The translations under genes and the position numbers were made by a program. A DNA stretch of 64,000 bases. Source: Microlunatus speluncae (GTDB taxonomy: Bacteria > Actinomycetota > Actinomycetes > Propionibacteriales > Propionibacteriaceae). The notes under the pieces were generated by a model. That model had not been told where the DNA came from. It searched no databases and was given only the letters and a program-made list of their open reading frames with translations. Of this stretch, positions 40,198 through 47,191 are shown one piece after another. Position 1 is the first letter of the stretch; every line of letters starts with the position of its first letter. Location: the NCBI RefSeq assembly GCF_009299835.1, contig NZ_VKCZ01000001.1:1-64000 (forward strand), read 5' to 3'.

Positions 40198-41181
40198 ATG
40201 TCGGAGCGCGAAGTCAGGGCACCATCCGATGTCGACCGCCGTCAGCATCTCGCCGCGCTGCACAGCGCGTGGGCGACGCCGCTGGACGTCGTGGCGGCGG
40301 TGGTCGGGGAGGTGACGAAGGCGCCGGTCGTGGAGTGCCGCCGCGTCGTCGACGGCGAGGTGAACGAGGTCTACGACGTCACTGTGGAGCGGGGCCCGTC
40401 CCTGATCGTGCGCATCTCGCACAACGGATCCGAGGATCACGACCGGGAGGCGTGGGTCCTCGGCGAATGCGCGTCGCGGGGCATTCGGGCACCTCTGGTG
40501 CACGCTCTTCGTCGCGTCGAGGTCGGTAGCGAGCTCCGGTCCGTCATGGTGATGGAGAAGCTGCCCGGGGAGCGACTCGCCGACCTCGATCCCGGCGAGG
40601 TCGACGTTCGCCGCGCGCTCGAAGAGGTCGGGGCCTGGCTGAAGCAGCTCCACGCCATCCCGGTGAACGGCCTCGGGAGGCTCAACGGCTCCGGCGTCGG
40701 CACGTTCGAGACCTTGGAGGAGTGGCTGGCCAACGTGATCACGGAGGCGAACACGTTCGAGGACGCCGGCCGTTCGGCCGGATTCGAGCCGGCGACGGTC
40801 CGCGGTTGGCTCGGCGAGATCGTCGACGCGTTCCGCGCAGCCCCGCCTCGGATGATCATGAGCCATAACGATCTCCTGTCCGTTCACGTCCTGGTGCACG
40901 ACGGGAGGTTGTCGGGGATCATCGACTTCGGCGTGGCCGCCGCCGAACCCGCGGCGAACGACTTCGCCCTGTGGGACTTCCGAGAAGGGAGGCGCTTCCC
41001 GGTCGAGTGGATCCAGGTCGGTTACGGTGACCCCTCGTTGTTCGAACCGCCGAACGATCGCACCTACCGTGCGCTCTGGCTCCTCCACGGGCTCTGGTAT
41101 CTGCGCCACTACCACGTGACGGGATTCCCTCCCGGCGTCGTAGCCGGCCGGGACCGACTGCTGAGGGGACCAGAGCGCTAG
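40198..41181 (+). CDS. Aminoglycoside-phosphotransferase-fold kinase with an altered catalytic loop
   Basis: A 327-residue APH-fold protein. The N-lobe has VRISHNGSEDHDREAWVLGECASRG. The catalytic loop reads SHNDLLSVHVL: His223 and Asp225 are in place, but the position of the usual Asn (HxDxxxxN) holds His230. The metal-binding DFG-like motif is IIDFGVA with Asp243. Replacement of the Asn could reduce or alter kinase activity. APH-fold kinases modify antibiotics, sugars, choline or amino alcohols. The ATG is 6 nt after TACGGT, so the transcript is probably leaderless. It is followed by a HAD-fold gene 56 bases downstream. Confidence 0.8.
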   Translation: MSEREVRAPSDVDRRQHLAALHSAWATPLDVVAAVVGEVTKAPVVECRRVVDGEVNEVYDVTVERGPSLIVRISHNGSEDHDREAWVLGECASRGIRAPLVHALRRVEVGSELRSVMVMEKLPGERLADLDPGEVDVRRALEEVGAWLKQLHAIPVNGLGRLNGSGVGTFETLEEWLANVITEANTFEDAGRSAGFEPATVRGWLGEIVDAFRAAPPRMIMSHNDLLSVHVLVHDGRLSGIIDFGVAAAEPAANDFALWDFREGRRFPVEWIQVGYGDPSLFEPPNDRTYRALWLLHGLWYLRHYHVTGFPPGVVAGRDRLLRGPER

Positions 41182-41237
41182 CCTGAACGATTCGACGGTG
41201 CTGCCGACCACCGGAGACTGCGAACCGGGAAGGACGA

Positions 41238-41933
41238 ATGACGAAACCAGCCGACGCCCGAGGTCAGGGTGTGTTCCCGATCTTCGTGTTCTTCGACTGG
41301 CACAACACCCTGTCCACCACCCCGTTCTGGGACTCGATCCTCGGCAACGAACGGCATCCCCTCGCCAGGCGCTTGAACGTCGCGGTGGAGGACTTGTTCC
41401 GCGGGCGCAAGGAATTCGTCTGCGCCTGGATGCGCGGCCAGGTCACCGACGAACAGGTCATCGAAACCCTGAATGTCCGGCTGCCCCGTGGATACAAGGA
41501 CGACTACCTCCTGCGAGAACTCCTGCGAGGCTGCCGCAACACGAAGATCGATCCGGCGATGGCCGACATCGTCCGCGCCGTGCGCGACCGCGCGTTCGTC
41601 GCCGTCGCCAGCGACAACATGCCATGCTTCGTCGACGCCCCGCCCCGCGTGCTCACCGGCGACCTGCGGATGGACGAGTTGATCATCTCCTCGTCGGTCG
41701 GGGTGTTGAAGAAGGAGTCGCCGGACCGGTTCTTCGGGCCGACCCTGGAGCGCTTTGGCCTCACCCCGGCCGACGCTGTCCTGATCGACGACTGCGCCGA
41801 CACCTGCCGGATCTTCCGCGCTTGGGGCGGATCCGCCTACCACTACACGGAACCGGGGCGACTGCGCGCCGATCTTGCGCAGCTGTTGCCCGAACTCGCC
41901 GGTGTTTCGATCAAGGCGATGCCGTCTGTTTGA
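41238..41933 (+). CDS. HAD-fold protein with a DxxxT motif lacking the second aspartate
   Basis: A 231-residue HAD-like protein. The nucleophile strand is VFFDWHNTL: Asp20 and Thr24 are present, but the general acid/base position +2 is His22 instead of Asp. Motif II is VASDNM (Ser125), motif III is the VLKKE lysine (Lys158/159) and motif IV is LIDDCADTC (Asp184-Asp185), so the fold is complete. The change at +2 would be expected to slow phosphatase turnover. GGGAAGGA precedes the ATG. Its end overlaps the end of the convergent phosphotransferase gene by 23 bases. Its substrate is unknown; association with two APH-fold proteins suggests a phosphorylated small molecule. Confidence 0.78.
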   Translation: MTKPADARGQGVFPIFVFFDWHNTLSTTPFWDSILGNERHPLARRLNVAVEDLFRGRKEFVCAWMRGQVTDEQVIETLNVRLPRGYKDDYLLRELLRGCRNTKIDPAMADIVRAVRDRAFVAVASDNMPCFVDAPPRVLTGDLRMDELIISSSVGVLKKESPDRFFGPTLERFGLTPADAVLIDDCADTCRIFRAWGGSAYHYTEPGRLRADLAQLLPELAGVSIKAMPSV

Positions 41934-42969
41934 CCGACTCGATGATCGGGCCGATCTTGTCCAGAAACGAGTCACCGTCCTCGAACCAGACGCGATGTCG
42001 TTTGCCGTAACCCCAGATGATCAGCCAGTCGGCTAGGGCGTAGATCGCCAACCGCTGGGCGGCGCCCGGTCGTAGCGGATGGTGAGCGGTGTAGGCGTCG
42101 AGGAAGGCCCGGCGCTGCTCACCCGTCCGGACCGTCCGCAGCATCCGGACGAGGTCCTCCTCGCCGTCACCGAAATAGGCCTCGAACAGGTCGAAGACGC
42201 CCGTGACGACGAAATGATCATCGGCCGGTTCGAGATTGAGGTTGCCCGGCCTGAAGTCGTGATGGACGAGGACGGGCTCGAACGGCTCGGCCAATGGCGC
42301 GACGCATTCCTCGAGCACGTTGTCGATGAACAGCTCGTCCTCGGCCAGCAGAGCATTGACGTCGCGGCACCCGGCCCGGCACCGCGCGAGGCGTTGCAGC
42401 ACCCAATCCGGGTAGTCGGGCAGCGCCGTGAACGCGTCCAGTTCTGCGTCGTACGGTCCGAAGAACGGTGACCGCGTCTCGTGCAGCCGTGCCAGGGCTT
42501 CCCCGCAGGCGGCCGCGATGGCGGTCTGCTGGTCGCCATCGGTCGAGTCCCACACGGTGGAGCCGTTCGAACCCGGAAGCCTGGGCATGACGGCATACGT
42601 CCACCCGAACAGCTCGATGTCCTCGCTGATCTTGTACGGCCACGGGGCGGCCAGCGACGACTGATCATGAATCAGCCGCGCCACGCAGCGTTCCTTGGTG
42701 AGCTGGCCGTGACCGTGCGGGTGCCCGCGCATCGCATATTCGCCGGCCGTCGTCGTGAGGAGCACGATCTGGCCGAACAGGCCCGTGGGCGCCGGCTCGG
42801 CGGCGAGGACCCGGCCGAGCCCGAACTCGTCGGCGACGGCCTGGAGCTGAGCGCCGTTGATCACGCCGAGTCTCTCGGAGTACTGGCGAGGCTTGATCAT
42901 TTTCGACGGCTCGCTCTGTCGGCGGTGCTCGGGATCGGTGAAGTCGGGATCGAGGGGCATGGTGATCAC
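41911..42969 (-). CDS. Aminoglycoside-phosphotransferase-family kinase with a structured leader
   Basis: A 352-residue APH-fold kinase with intact motifs: catalytic VLVHHDFRPGNLNL (His236, Asp238, Asn243) and metal-binding VFDLFEAYFGDGEED (Asp260). The N-lobe is divergent (GLFGQIVLLTTTAGEYAMRGHPHG). It could inactivate an antibiotic or phosphorylate another hydroxylated metabolite. The GTG at 42969 is 5 bases after GGAAGGA; an ATG three codons later is possible. The roughly 140-base leader can fold into competing hairpins that would control both termination and access to the ribosome binding site, a design seen in inducible resistance genes. Confidence 0.8.
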   Translation of the reverse strand: MITMPLDPDFTDPEHRRQSEPSKMIKPRQYSERLGVINGAQLQAVADEFGLGRVLAAEPAPTGLFGQIVLLTTTAGEYAMRGHPHGHGQLTKERCVARLIHDQSSLAAPWPYKISEDIELFGWTYAVMPRLPGSNGSTVWDSTDGDQQTAIAAACGEALARLHETRSPFFGPYDAELDAFTALPDYPDWVLQRLARCRAGCRDVNALLAEDELFIDNVLEECVAPLAEPFEPVLVHHDFRPGNLNLEPADDHFVVTGVFDLFEAYFGDGEEDLVRMLRTVRTGEQRRAFLDAYTAHHPLRPGAAQRLAIYALADWLIIWGYGKRHRVWFEDGDSFLDKIGPIIESVKQTASP

Positions 42970-43110
42970 GTGTTCCTTCCGCGTACGACCTGCGCGGAAG
43001 TGAACCGGACCCCGGAAACAGAAGAACCCGGAGCACGTCACCACCACGCGGCTCGCTGAGAGTCGCTGTGGTCGAGTGCTCCGGGGGAGTGCCCCGGATC
43101 TGACCTTGGA
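42970..43110 (-). promoter_or_regulatory. Leader region with antiterminator, terminator and RBS-hiding hairpins
   Basis: Read on the minus strand, a TTAGGTT -10-like hexamer near 43118-43124 is followed by three structures. A CCGGGG/CCCCGG hairpin at 43081-43097 overlaps the 5' arm of the terminator hairpin at 43027-43085. Then CTTCCGCG/CGCGGAAG (42976-42983 and 42993-43000) forms an 8-bp stem whose 3' arm contains the GGAAG of the ribosome binding site. The first two cannot form together. This fits attenuation by a stalled ribosome, an RNA-binding protein or a ligand. A triple GTG in the leader is in frame with the gene. Confidence 0.55.
43027..43085 (-). terminator. Attenuator-type terminator in the phosphotransferase leader
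   Basis: CCCGGAGCAC (43027-43036) and GTGCTCCGGG (43076-43085) form a perfect 10-bp stem with further internal pairing (ACCAC/GTGGT). On the transcribed strand the stem is followed by TTCTTCTGTTT, an unusually T-rich run for this DNA. The hairpin is 58 bases upstream of the start codon, inside the leader, so it would stop transcription before the gene. Confidence 0.6.
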
Positions 43111-43160
43111 CCTGCAACCTAACAAGGTCCGGCCGCCGGTCAGCAAGTGAATTTCCGCAA

Positions 43161-43203
43161 GACCGGCCCTGCCTGAGCCCGTGGATGCTCAGGAGGGCCG
43201 GTC
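43161..43203 (-). terminator. Terminator of the SH3-domain protein gene
   Basis: GACCGGCCCT (43161-43170) pairs with AGGGCCGGTC (43194-43203), extended by CCTGAGC/GCTCAGG inside, giving a 17-bp stem interrupted by one base and a short loop. It lies 24 bases beyond the stop codon of the minus-strand gene and ends in TT on that strand. Confidence 0.8.
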
Positions 43204-43226
43204 CGGGCCGATCGTCGGAGAGCGTG

Positions 43227-43811
43227 CTACTCGGTGCACTCACTCCAGTTGCTGGGCACCGCCGGCAGCCGGGTCACGTGCGCTCCGTGGACCCAGTAGC
43301 CGTTGTTCAGCAGATACCAGGTTCGGGACCCGTAGACACTCTGGCTGGACTCGTGGCACACGACGGTGAGTTTGGCGCCCTTGCCGGCGACCCCGTACAG
43401 CCGGTCCTTGGTGGACGGTCCGTGCCGGAGGTTGAGGGCGGTGTCGGCCCGGCCGATCCCGAACTCGGTGTCGAACTCCGGGCAGCGTTTCGGTGCGGCG
43501 CCGAGATTGTCGACGTAGCGGGCCGAAACCCAGCCCTTGTTGCCGCTGAGCGCATACCACAGCCGGTTGCCGTCGACCCGGGTCGACGGCACCTTGCATT
43601 CGATGGTGATCGTCCGGCCTTCGGCGATCGTTCCGGTGCTGCCGGCGTGGGTCGTCGGCGCGCTCCGGACGGCGAGGCCGCCGTTGGCGATGACCTTTCC
43701 CCGATAGGTCGTCGCAGCCTCGGCCGGGACGGCCGTGGCGAAGGCCGTGATCGCGATTCCGGCGGCGGCCGTCAGTGCCGCGAGCCGGCGAATCCCTGGT
43801 GCAACCCGCAT
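43227..43811 (-). CDS. Secreted protein with two bacterial SH3 domains
   Basis: A 194-residue exported protein. The signal peptide ends near AVPAEAA (residue 32). Two SH3b-like units follow: LAVRSAPTTHAGSTGTIAEG ... WYALSGNKGWVSARYVDN and LNLRHGPSTKDRLYGVAGKG ... WYLLNNGYWVHGAHVTRL, each with the canonical LxVRxGPS start and WV end and a Cys that may pair with another. SH3b domains usually bind peptidoglycan stem peptides or bridges. There is no catalytic domain, so it may be a wall-associated binding protein or effector. It lies in a run of small secreted proteins. Confidence 0.82.
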   Translation of the reverse strand: MRVAPGIRRLAALTAAAGIAITAFATAVPAEAATTYRGKVIANGGLAVRSAPTTHAGSTGTIAEGRTITIECKVPSTRVDGNRLWYALSGNKGWVSARYVDNLGAAPKRCPEFDTEFGIGRADTALNLRHGPSTKDRLYGVAGKGAKLTVVCHESSQSVYGSRTWYLLNNGYWVHGAHVTRLPAVPSNWSECTE

Positions 43812-43896
43812 GTCTCCTCCTTGGGACGTGGATCCTGATCGATTCGGATTCCCTGTGCCCGCTATACGCCGAAGGGCCTCCGGAGGGTTGCGTCCC

Positions 43897-43951
43897 GGGT
43901 CAGGATGTCGGCCCAGATCGGGGCGGCGTTGCGCATCTGCTCCTGGATCAG
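43897..43951 (-). pseudogene. 55-bp duplicate of the enolase-superfamily gene
   Basis: These 55 bases are identical to 46081-46135, which encode part of the C-terminal region of the dehydratase gene about 2.2 kb away (the segment around NWLIQEQMRNAAPIWADILTQ lacks only its first residues here). Flanking sequence is unrelated at both ends. It is a non-functional fragment left by duplication or gene conversion and shows that the secreted-protein block has been rearranged. Confidence 0.85.
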
Positions 43952-44002
43952 TCAGCCAGAAAGATCATCTGACCAGGTCTCATGCTGCTTCTCGCGGCGC
44001 AG

Positions 44003-44068
44003 CTCCGCCCGGTGCCCAGGGCTGCTGATGCGGCCCTGGCGGCCGCACGACCCGAGCACCGGGCGGAG
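44003..44068 (-). terminator. Inverted repeat after a small secreted protein gene
   Basis: CTCCGCCCGGTGC (44003-44015) and GCACCGGGCGGAG (44056-44068) are perfect 13-base complements with an inner CCAGGGC/GCCCTGG pair. It begins 7 bases past the stop of the minus-strand gene at 44076 and is its likely transcription end. Confidence 0.7.
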
Positions 44069-44075
44069 GCTGGGG

Positions 44076-44453
44076 CTAAGAGCTGTACAGGATCCCGCCG
44101 TCCAGGGCGGTCGATTGTGCCGGGCACTTCGACCACGAGTACGAGTCCACGCTGGGCGTGGACCACCCTCCTGCTGACGTGTGAAAGACGGGGCCACCGT
44201 CCCAGGGCTTACAGATGGCCGTCGACTTGTACTTGCCGGACCCTGACTTACACGATGAGTACCAGCCGTTCTTCACCACGTATCCGTGGCAGTCGGTCGG
44301 GTATCCGCTCTGCGGCTCGGCGGGGACGGGTGCCGCGGCAGCGCTTGTCGCGGAGGTCACTCCCATGATCGCGGCGGCCGCGACGCCGGCCGCGACCATC
44401 AGCGCACGGCGGGCACCGGCGCTCTTTCGCTTATCTGCTGGGGTTACTGACAT
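44076..44453 (-). CDS. Small secreted four-cysteine protein, paralogue 1
   Basis: A 125-residue exported protein. A twin-basic signal peptide region (RKSAGARRALMVAAGVAAAAIMGVTSATSAAAA) is followed by a mature part of about 80 residues: YPTDCHGYVVKNGWYSSCKSG, then KYKSTAICKPWDGG, AGGW and SYSWSKC. The layout (PxxCH, a second Cys, G-x-Y-[KR]-[SA]-x-A-I-C, GGW, Y-x-W) is shared with the neighbouring gene, so they are paralogues. No known domain is recognised. Disulfide-bonded folding outside the cell is expected. The ATG follows AGGAGA. It is 45 bases downstream of its paralogue and probably in one transcript. Confidence 0.75.
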   Translation of the reverse strand: MSVTPADKRKSAGARRALMVAAGVAAAAIMGVTSATSAAAAPVPAEPQSGYPTDCHGYVVKNGWYSSCKSGSGKYKSTAICKPWDGGPVFHTSAGGWSTPSVDSYSWSKCPAQSTALDGGILYSS

Positions 44454-44498
44454 AGCGGTCTCCTTGTCGGTTCGTGGTCTGACGCCTGATCCCACTGA

Positions 44499-44867
44499 TC
44501 ACCAGGTCCGGGTTTCAATGGCGGCACCGTCGTCGGCCCGAACCTTCTCTTCCCCCCAGCAGTAGGCGTTGGACTGTCCGCCCTGCCTCCAGCCGCCGTA
44601 CCGGTGGAAGGTTCCCATCGGGCCTTCACAGATGGCGATCGCGCGGTACGAGCCCCCGTTCGCCTCCACGCATTGGGCGCTCGTGTAGTCGCGGAACTCG
44701 TCGATGGCGGTGTGGCAAGAGCCCGGCCACCCCATGGCGCCCGCGCCGCCGCCGGCCGATGCGGGTGCAGCCTGCGCGGGCGCGGAGACCGCGACCATCG
44801 CAACGGCGGCGACACCTGCCGCGAATGCCCCGACCCGGGCCATTCGGAATCCATTCCTTCGTCCCAC
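44499..44867 (-). CDS. Small secreted cysteine-containing protein, paralogue 2
   Basis: A 122-residue exported protein with a signal peptide ending near SAPAQAA (residue 34). The mature part reads WPGSCHTAIDEFRDYTSAQC, then SYRAIAICEGPMG, YGGW and NAYCW, aligned with the downstream paralogue. The fourth Cys is displaced (YCW here, WSKC in the paralogue). The function is unknown; the size and Cys pattern would suit a secreted toxin, inhibitor or bacteriocin-like factor, but this is inference. It is first of the two-gene unit; the ATG follows an AGGAGGA site. Confidence 0.75.
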   Translation of the reverse strand: MGRRNGFRMARVGAFAAGVAAVAMVAVSAPAQAAPASAGGGAGAMGWPGSCHTAIDEFRDYTSAQCVEANGGSYRAIAICEGPMGTFHRYGGWRQGGQSNAYCWGEEKVRADDGAAIETRTW

Positions 44868-45089
44868 AGTTCCTCCTCAATCGGTGGGGCTCCGTGACTC
44901 CAGTGGTCCCGAGCCCTGCTCCCACCATCACGATCGGACGACAGCCGAACAACGCTTTGAACGAACTTTGAAATCGTTCTCGCGACGAGAAAATGTGTCG
45001 CACCCTTGGTGGGCATCGGGAAGGATGCGCGGGGAAGCTCATCGAGGGCTGGCTGCCTTGATGATCGACTTCAGGCGAGGGGAGCGGGC

Positions 45090-45884
45090 ATGGGGGCACG
45101 CAAGGTGCTCGACATCGCGGTCAGTGACGACCTGGTGGAGCGCTGGCGTGGCTGGTTCGCGCCACCTCGCCAGCCGTTCCCGTTGGATCCGCTGGATCCG
45201 GCGATTGCCGCGTCGGTGCCGGTCGTCGAGGGGAATCCGACCGATGAGGTGACGGATACGTTCTCCGTGTACCGCGGGACGTGGACCTGGTTGGACGAGG
45301 CCGAGTTCGATGCGTTGCCGTACCGCAGCCGTCGGGCCCTGTTGGCCGCTCGGCGCCGAGCGGCCAGGCCCAAGTTCATGCCCGCCTGGCCGTCGGAGCT
45401 CGCCCGCGAGGGAGACGAGCTGCTGCTGCGATGGGTTGCGTCGCACCGCAGACCCAGCCAGCACGCTTCCGTACCCGAATCGGTCTGGCGGCGGGCCAAC
45501 CGGCTGCTGCCCGAGGCGAAGCGGCTCGCCGGGACCTTCCCGGCCAGCGGGTCCGGGCCGAACTGCTTCGGCAATGTGCTGGCCGCCGCAGGGGTGCCGG
45601 ACACCGAGACCGTCAAGGTGTTCCCGGACCAGTTCCAGACCTGGCTGGACCGGCAGACCGAACCGGTCCGCGGGACCGGTCATGATCATGAACCGGGCAC
45701 CGTCCTGTACTGGACCGAGCACGGGCAGCTGGCCCACGCTGCGCTGACGGTCGGGGACGGGTGGGTGCTGAACAAGCCGTCCCAGGCTTGGTCGTGTCCC
45801 CGGTTGGTCTGGACCGTGCGTGATCTCATCAACGGCTGGAAATACCCCACGACCCGCCTCTATCGGCGCCGGATCACCGGCTGA
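45090..45884 (+). CDS. NlpC/P60-like cysteine hydrolase candidate
   Basis: A 264-residue protein without a signal peptide. The C-terminal 110 residues look like a papain-like/NlpC-P60 fold: GPNCFGNVLAAAGV with Cys159 at the start of a helix, then PGTVLYWTEHGQLAHAALTVGDGWVLNKPSQ with His216 and a polar third residue. The N-terminal 150 residues are rich in Arg and Trp, with VYRGTWTWLDEAEFDALPYRSRRALLAARRR. Such enzymes cleave or transfer acyl groups, including wall peptides. The absence of a signal peptide argues for a cytosolic substrate or non-classical export. I chose the ATG at 45090 after GAGGGGAG. The family name is inferred from motif order only. Confidence 0.55.
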   Translation: MGARKVLDIAVSDDLVERWRGWFAPPRQPFPLDPLDPAIAASVPVVEGNPTDEVTDTFSVYRGTWTWLDEAEFDALPYRSRRALLAARRRAARPKFMPAWPSELAREGDELLLRWVASHRRPSQHASVPESVWRRANRLLPEAKRLAGTFPASGSGPNCFGNVLAAAGVPDTETVKVFPDQFQTWLDRQTEPVRGTGHDHEPGTVLYWTEHGQLAHAALTVGDGWVLNKPSQAWSCPRLVWTVRDLINGWKYPTTRLYRRRITG

Positions 45885-45925
45885 GTGGGGTGATCCCTCT
45901 CGACCCGCTGCCGGCCGTGGGGCGA

Positions 45926-47089
45926 CTACCAGTCGCAGACGGTGCCGTCCGGCAGCCGGGTGGACAGCTGAACCTCGGTCTCGGTGCCGGGGTGGGCGGC
46001 GGCGACGGCCTCGTCGATCGCGGTGCCGAGGCCCGGGCCGGAGGGCGGCAGGGCGTGGCCGTCGGCGAACTCCAGGGGTTGGGTCAGGATGTCGGCCCAG
46101 ATCGGGGCGGCGTTGCGCATCTGCTCCTGGATCAGCCAGTTGGAGGTGGCCATCGCGAAGTGCAGGTTGTGCGCGGTGGCGATCGGGCCGAGCGGATTGT
46201 GCGGGGCCAGGGTGACGCCGAAGGCCTCGGCCAGGCCGGCGATCCGGCGCAGCTCGGAGTGCCCGCCGGCGTGGCAGATATCCGGCTGCAGCACGGCGAC
46301 GGCGCCGGTCCGCAGCACCCGGAGGAACTCGCCGCGGCCGACCAGTCGCTCGCCCAGGGCGATCGGGATCCCTGCCCCGGCAGCGATCGCGGGCAGTTCC
46401 TCGACCAGTTCCGGCTGCACCGGCTCCTCGAGGAACCACGGCCGGTACGGCCTCATCACGCCGGCGAACGCGATCGCCGCGGCCGGCGTGCAGCGGCCGT
46501 GCAGATCGATCATGATCTCCACTTCGTCGCCCACCGCATCCCGGACGGCGGCCAGCACCCGGTCGGTGGCTCGTAGCGCGGCGCCGGACGGCAGCCCGCC
46601 GCCCATCGGCACGGCCAGCACCTTGACCGCGTCGAAGCCGTCCTCGACGCTGCGCCGCGCGCTGTCGGCGAAGGCTTCGGCGGACAGGTCGCCGTAGACC
46701 GCCTCCGGGTCGCCGCCGCCGAGGTGGTCGTACAACCTGATCTTGTCCCGGACCCGGCCGCCCAGCAGCTCGTAGAGCGGCACCCCGAGCGCCTGCGCCT
46801 TGAGATCGTGCAGCGCCTGATCGATGCCGGACAGGGCGCTCATGGTGATCAGGCCGCCCTTCCAGAACTGCTGCCGGACCAGCTTCTGCCACAGGTGTTC
46901 GATCCGGTACGGGTCCTCGCCGATCAACAACGGCACGAAGTCGCGGACGGCGCCGACGATCGAATGGGTCCGCCACTCGGTGCTCGCCTCGCCCCAGCCG
47001 ACCAGGCCCTCGTCAGTTCGGATCCGCACGAAGACCCAGTTCCGCAGCCGGGCGTCGCAGACGATCGTGTCCACCGCGGTGATCTTCAT
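45926..47089 (-). CDS. Enolase-superfamily sugar-acid dehydratase (mandelate racemase / galactonate dehydratase-like)
   Basis: A 387-residue MR/MLE family enzyme. Metal ligands are Asp195 (MIDLHGR), Glu221 (FLEEPV) and Glu247 (LGERL). His297 (LAPHNPLG) and a His at 197 in the D-x-H motif match the acid-sugar dehydratase subgroup of D-galactonate dehydratase rather than mandelate racemase. It should dehydrate an aldonic acid. The ATG at 47089 follows GGGAGG; longer frames are artefactual. It is divergent from the IclR gene with an inverted repeat between. A 55-base piece of it is duplicated 2.2 kb away. Confidence 0.87.
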   Translation of the reverse strand: MKITAVDTIVCDARLRNWVFVRIRTDEGLVGWGEASTEWRTHSIVGAVRDFVPLLIGEDPYRIEHLWQKLVRQQFWKGGLITMSALSGIDQALHDLKAQALGVPLYELLGGRVRDKIRLYDHLGGGDPEAVYGDLSAEAFADSARRSVEDGFDAVKVLAVPMGGGLPSGAALRATDRVLAAVRDAVGDEVEIMIDLHGRCTPAAAIAFAGVMRPYRPWFLEEPVQPELVEELPAIAAGAGIPIALGERLVGRGEFLRVLRTGAVAVLQPDICHAGGHSELRRIAGLAEAFGVTLAPHNPLGPIATAHNLHFAMATSNWLIQEQMRNAAPIWADILTQPLEFADGHALPPSGPGLGTAIDEAVAAAHPGTETEVQLSTRLPDGTVCDW

Positions 47090-47122
47090 CTCAGCTGCCT
47101 CCCGGGACCGATGTCGACCGTT

Positions 47123-47170
47123 GACAGTACGCCATCCGGTCGGGATAACGTAGGAGTGAAAGCTACTGTC
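47123..47170. promoter_or_regulatory. Inverted repeat in the dehydratase/IclR intergenic region
   Basis: GACAGTA (47123-47129) and TACTGTC (47164-47170) are reverse complements separated by 34 bases and lie in the divergent promoter region, one near each start. It is a reasonable IclR operator pair that could control both genes. Confidence 0.45.
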
Positions 47171-47191
47171 AGTCAGTGAAAGAAGATCACC

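Noticed and set aside
42665..43243. A 192-codon minus-strand frame through the phosphotransferase leader
   Set aside because: It overlaps the kinase N-terminal coding region in another frame, has poor composition and covers a structured leader.
44868..45089. A riboswitch or small RNA between the secreted-protein genes and the NlpC-like gene
   Set aside because: No stable long-range pairing or known consensus was seen in the 222 bases; it is more likely a pair of divergent promoters.
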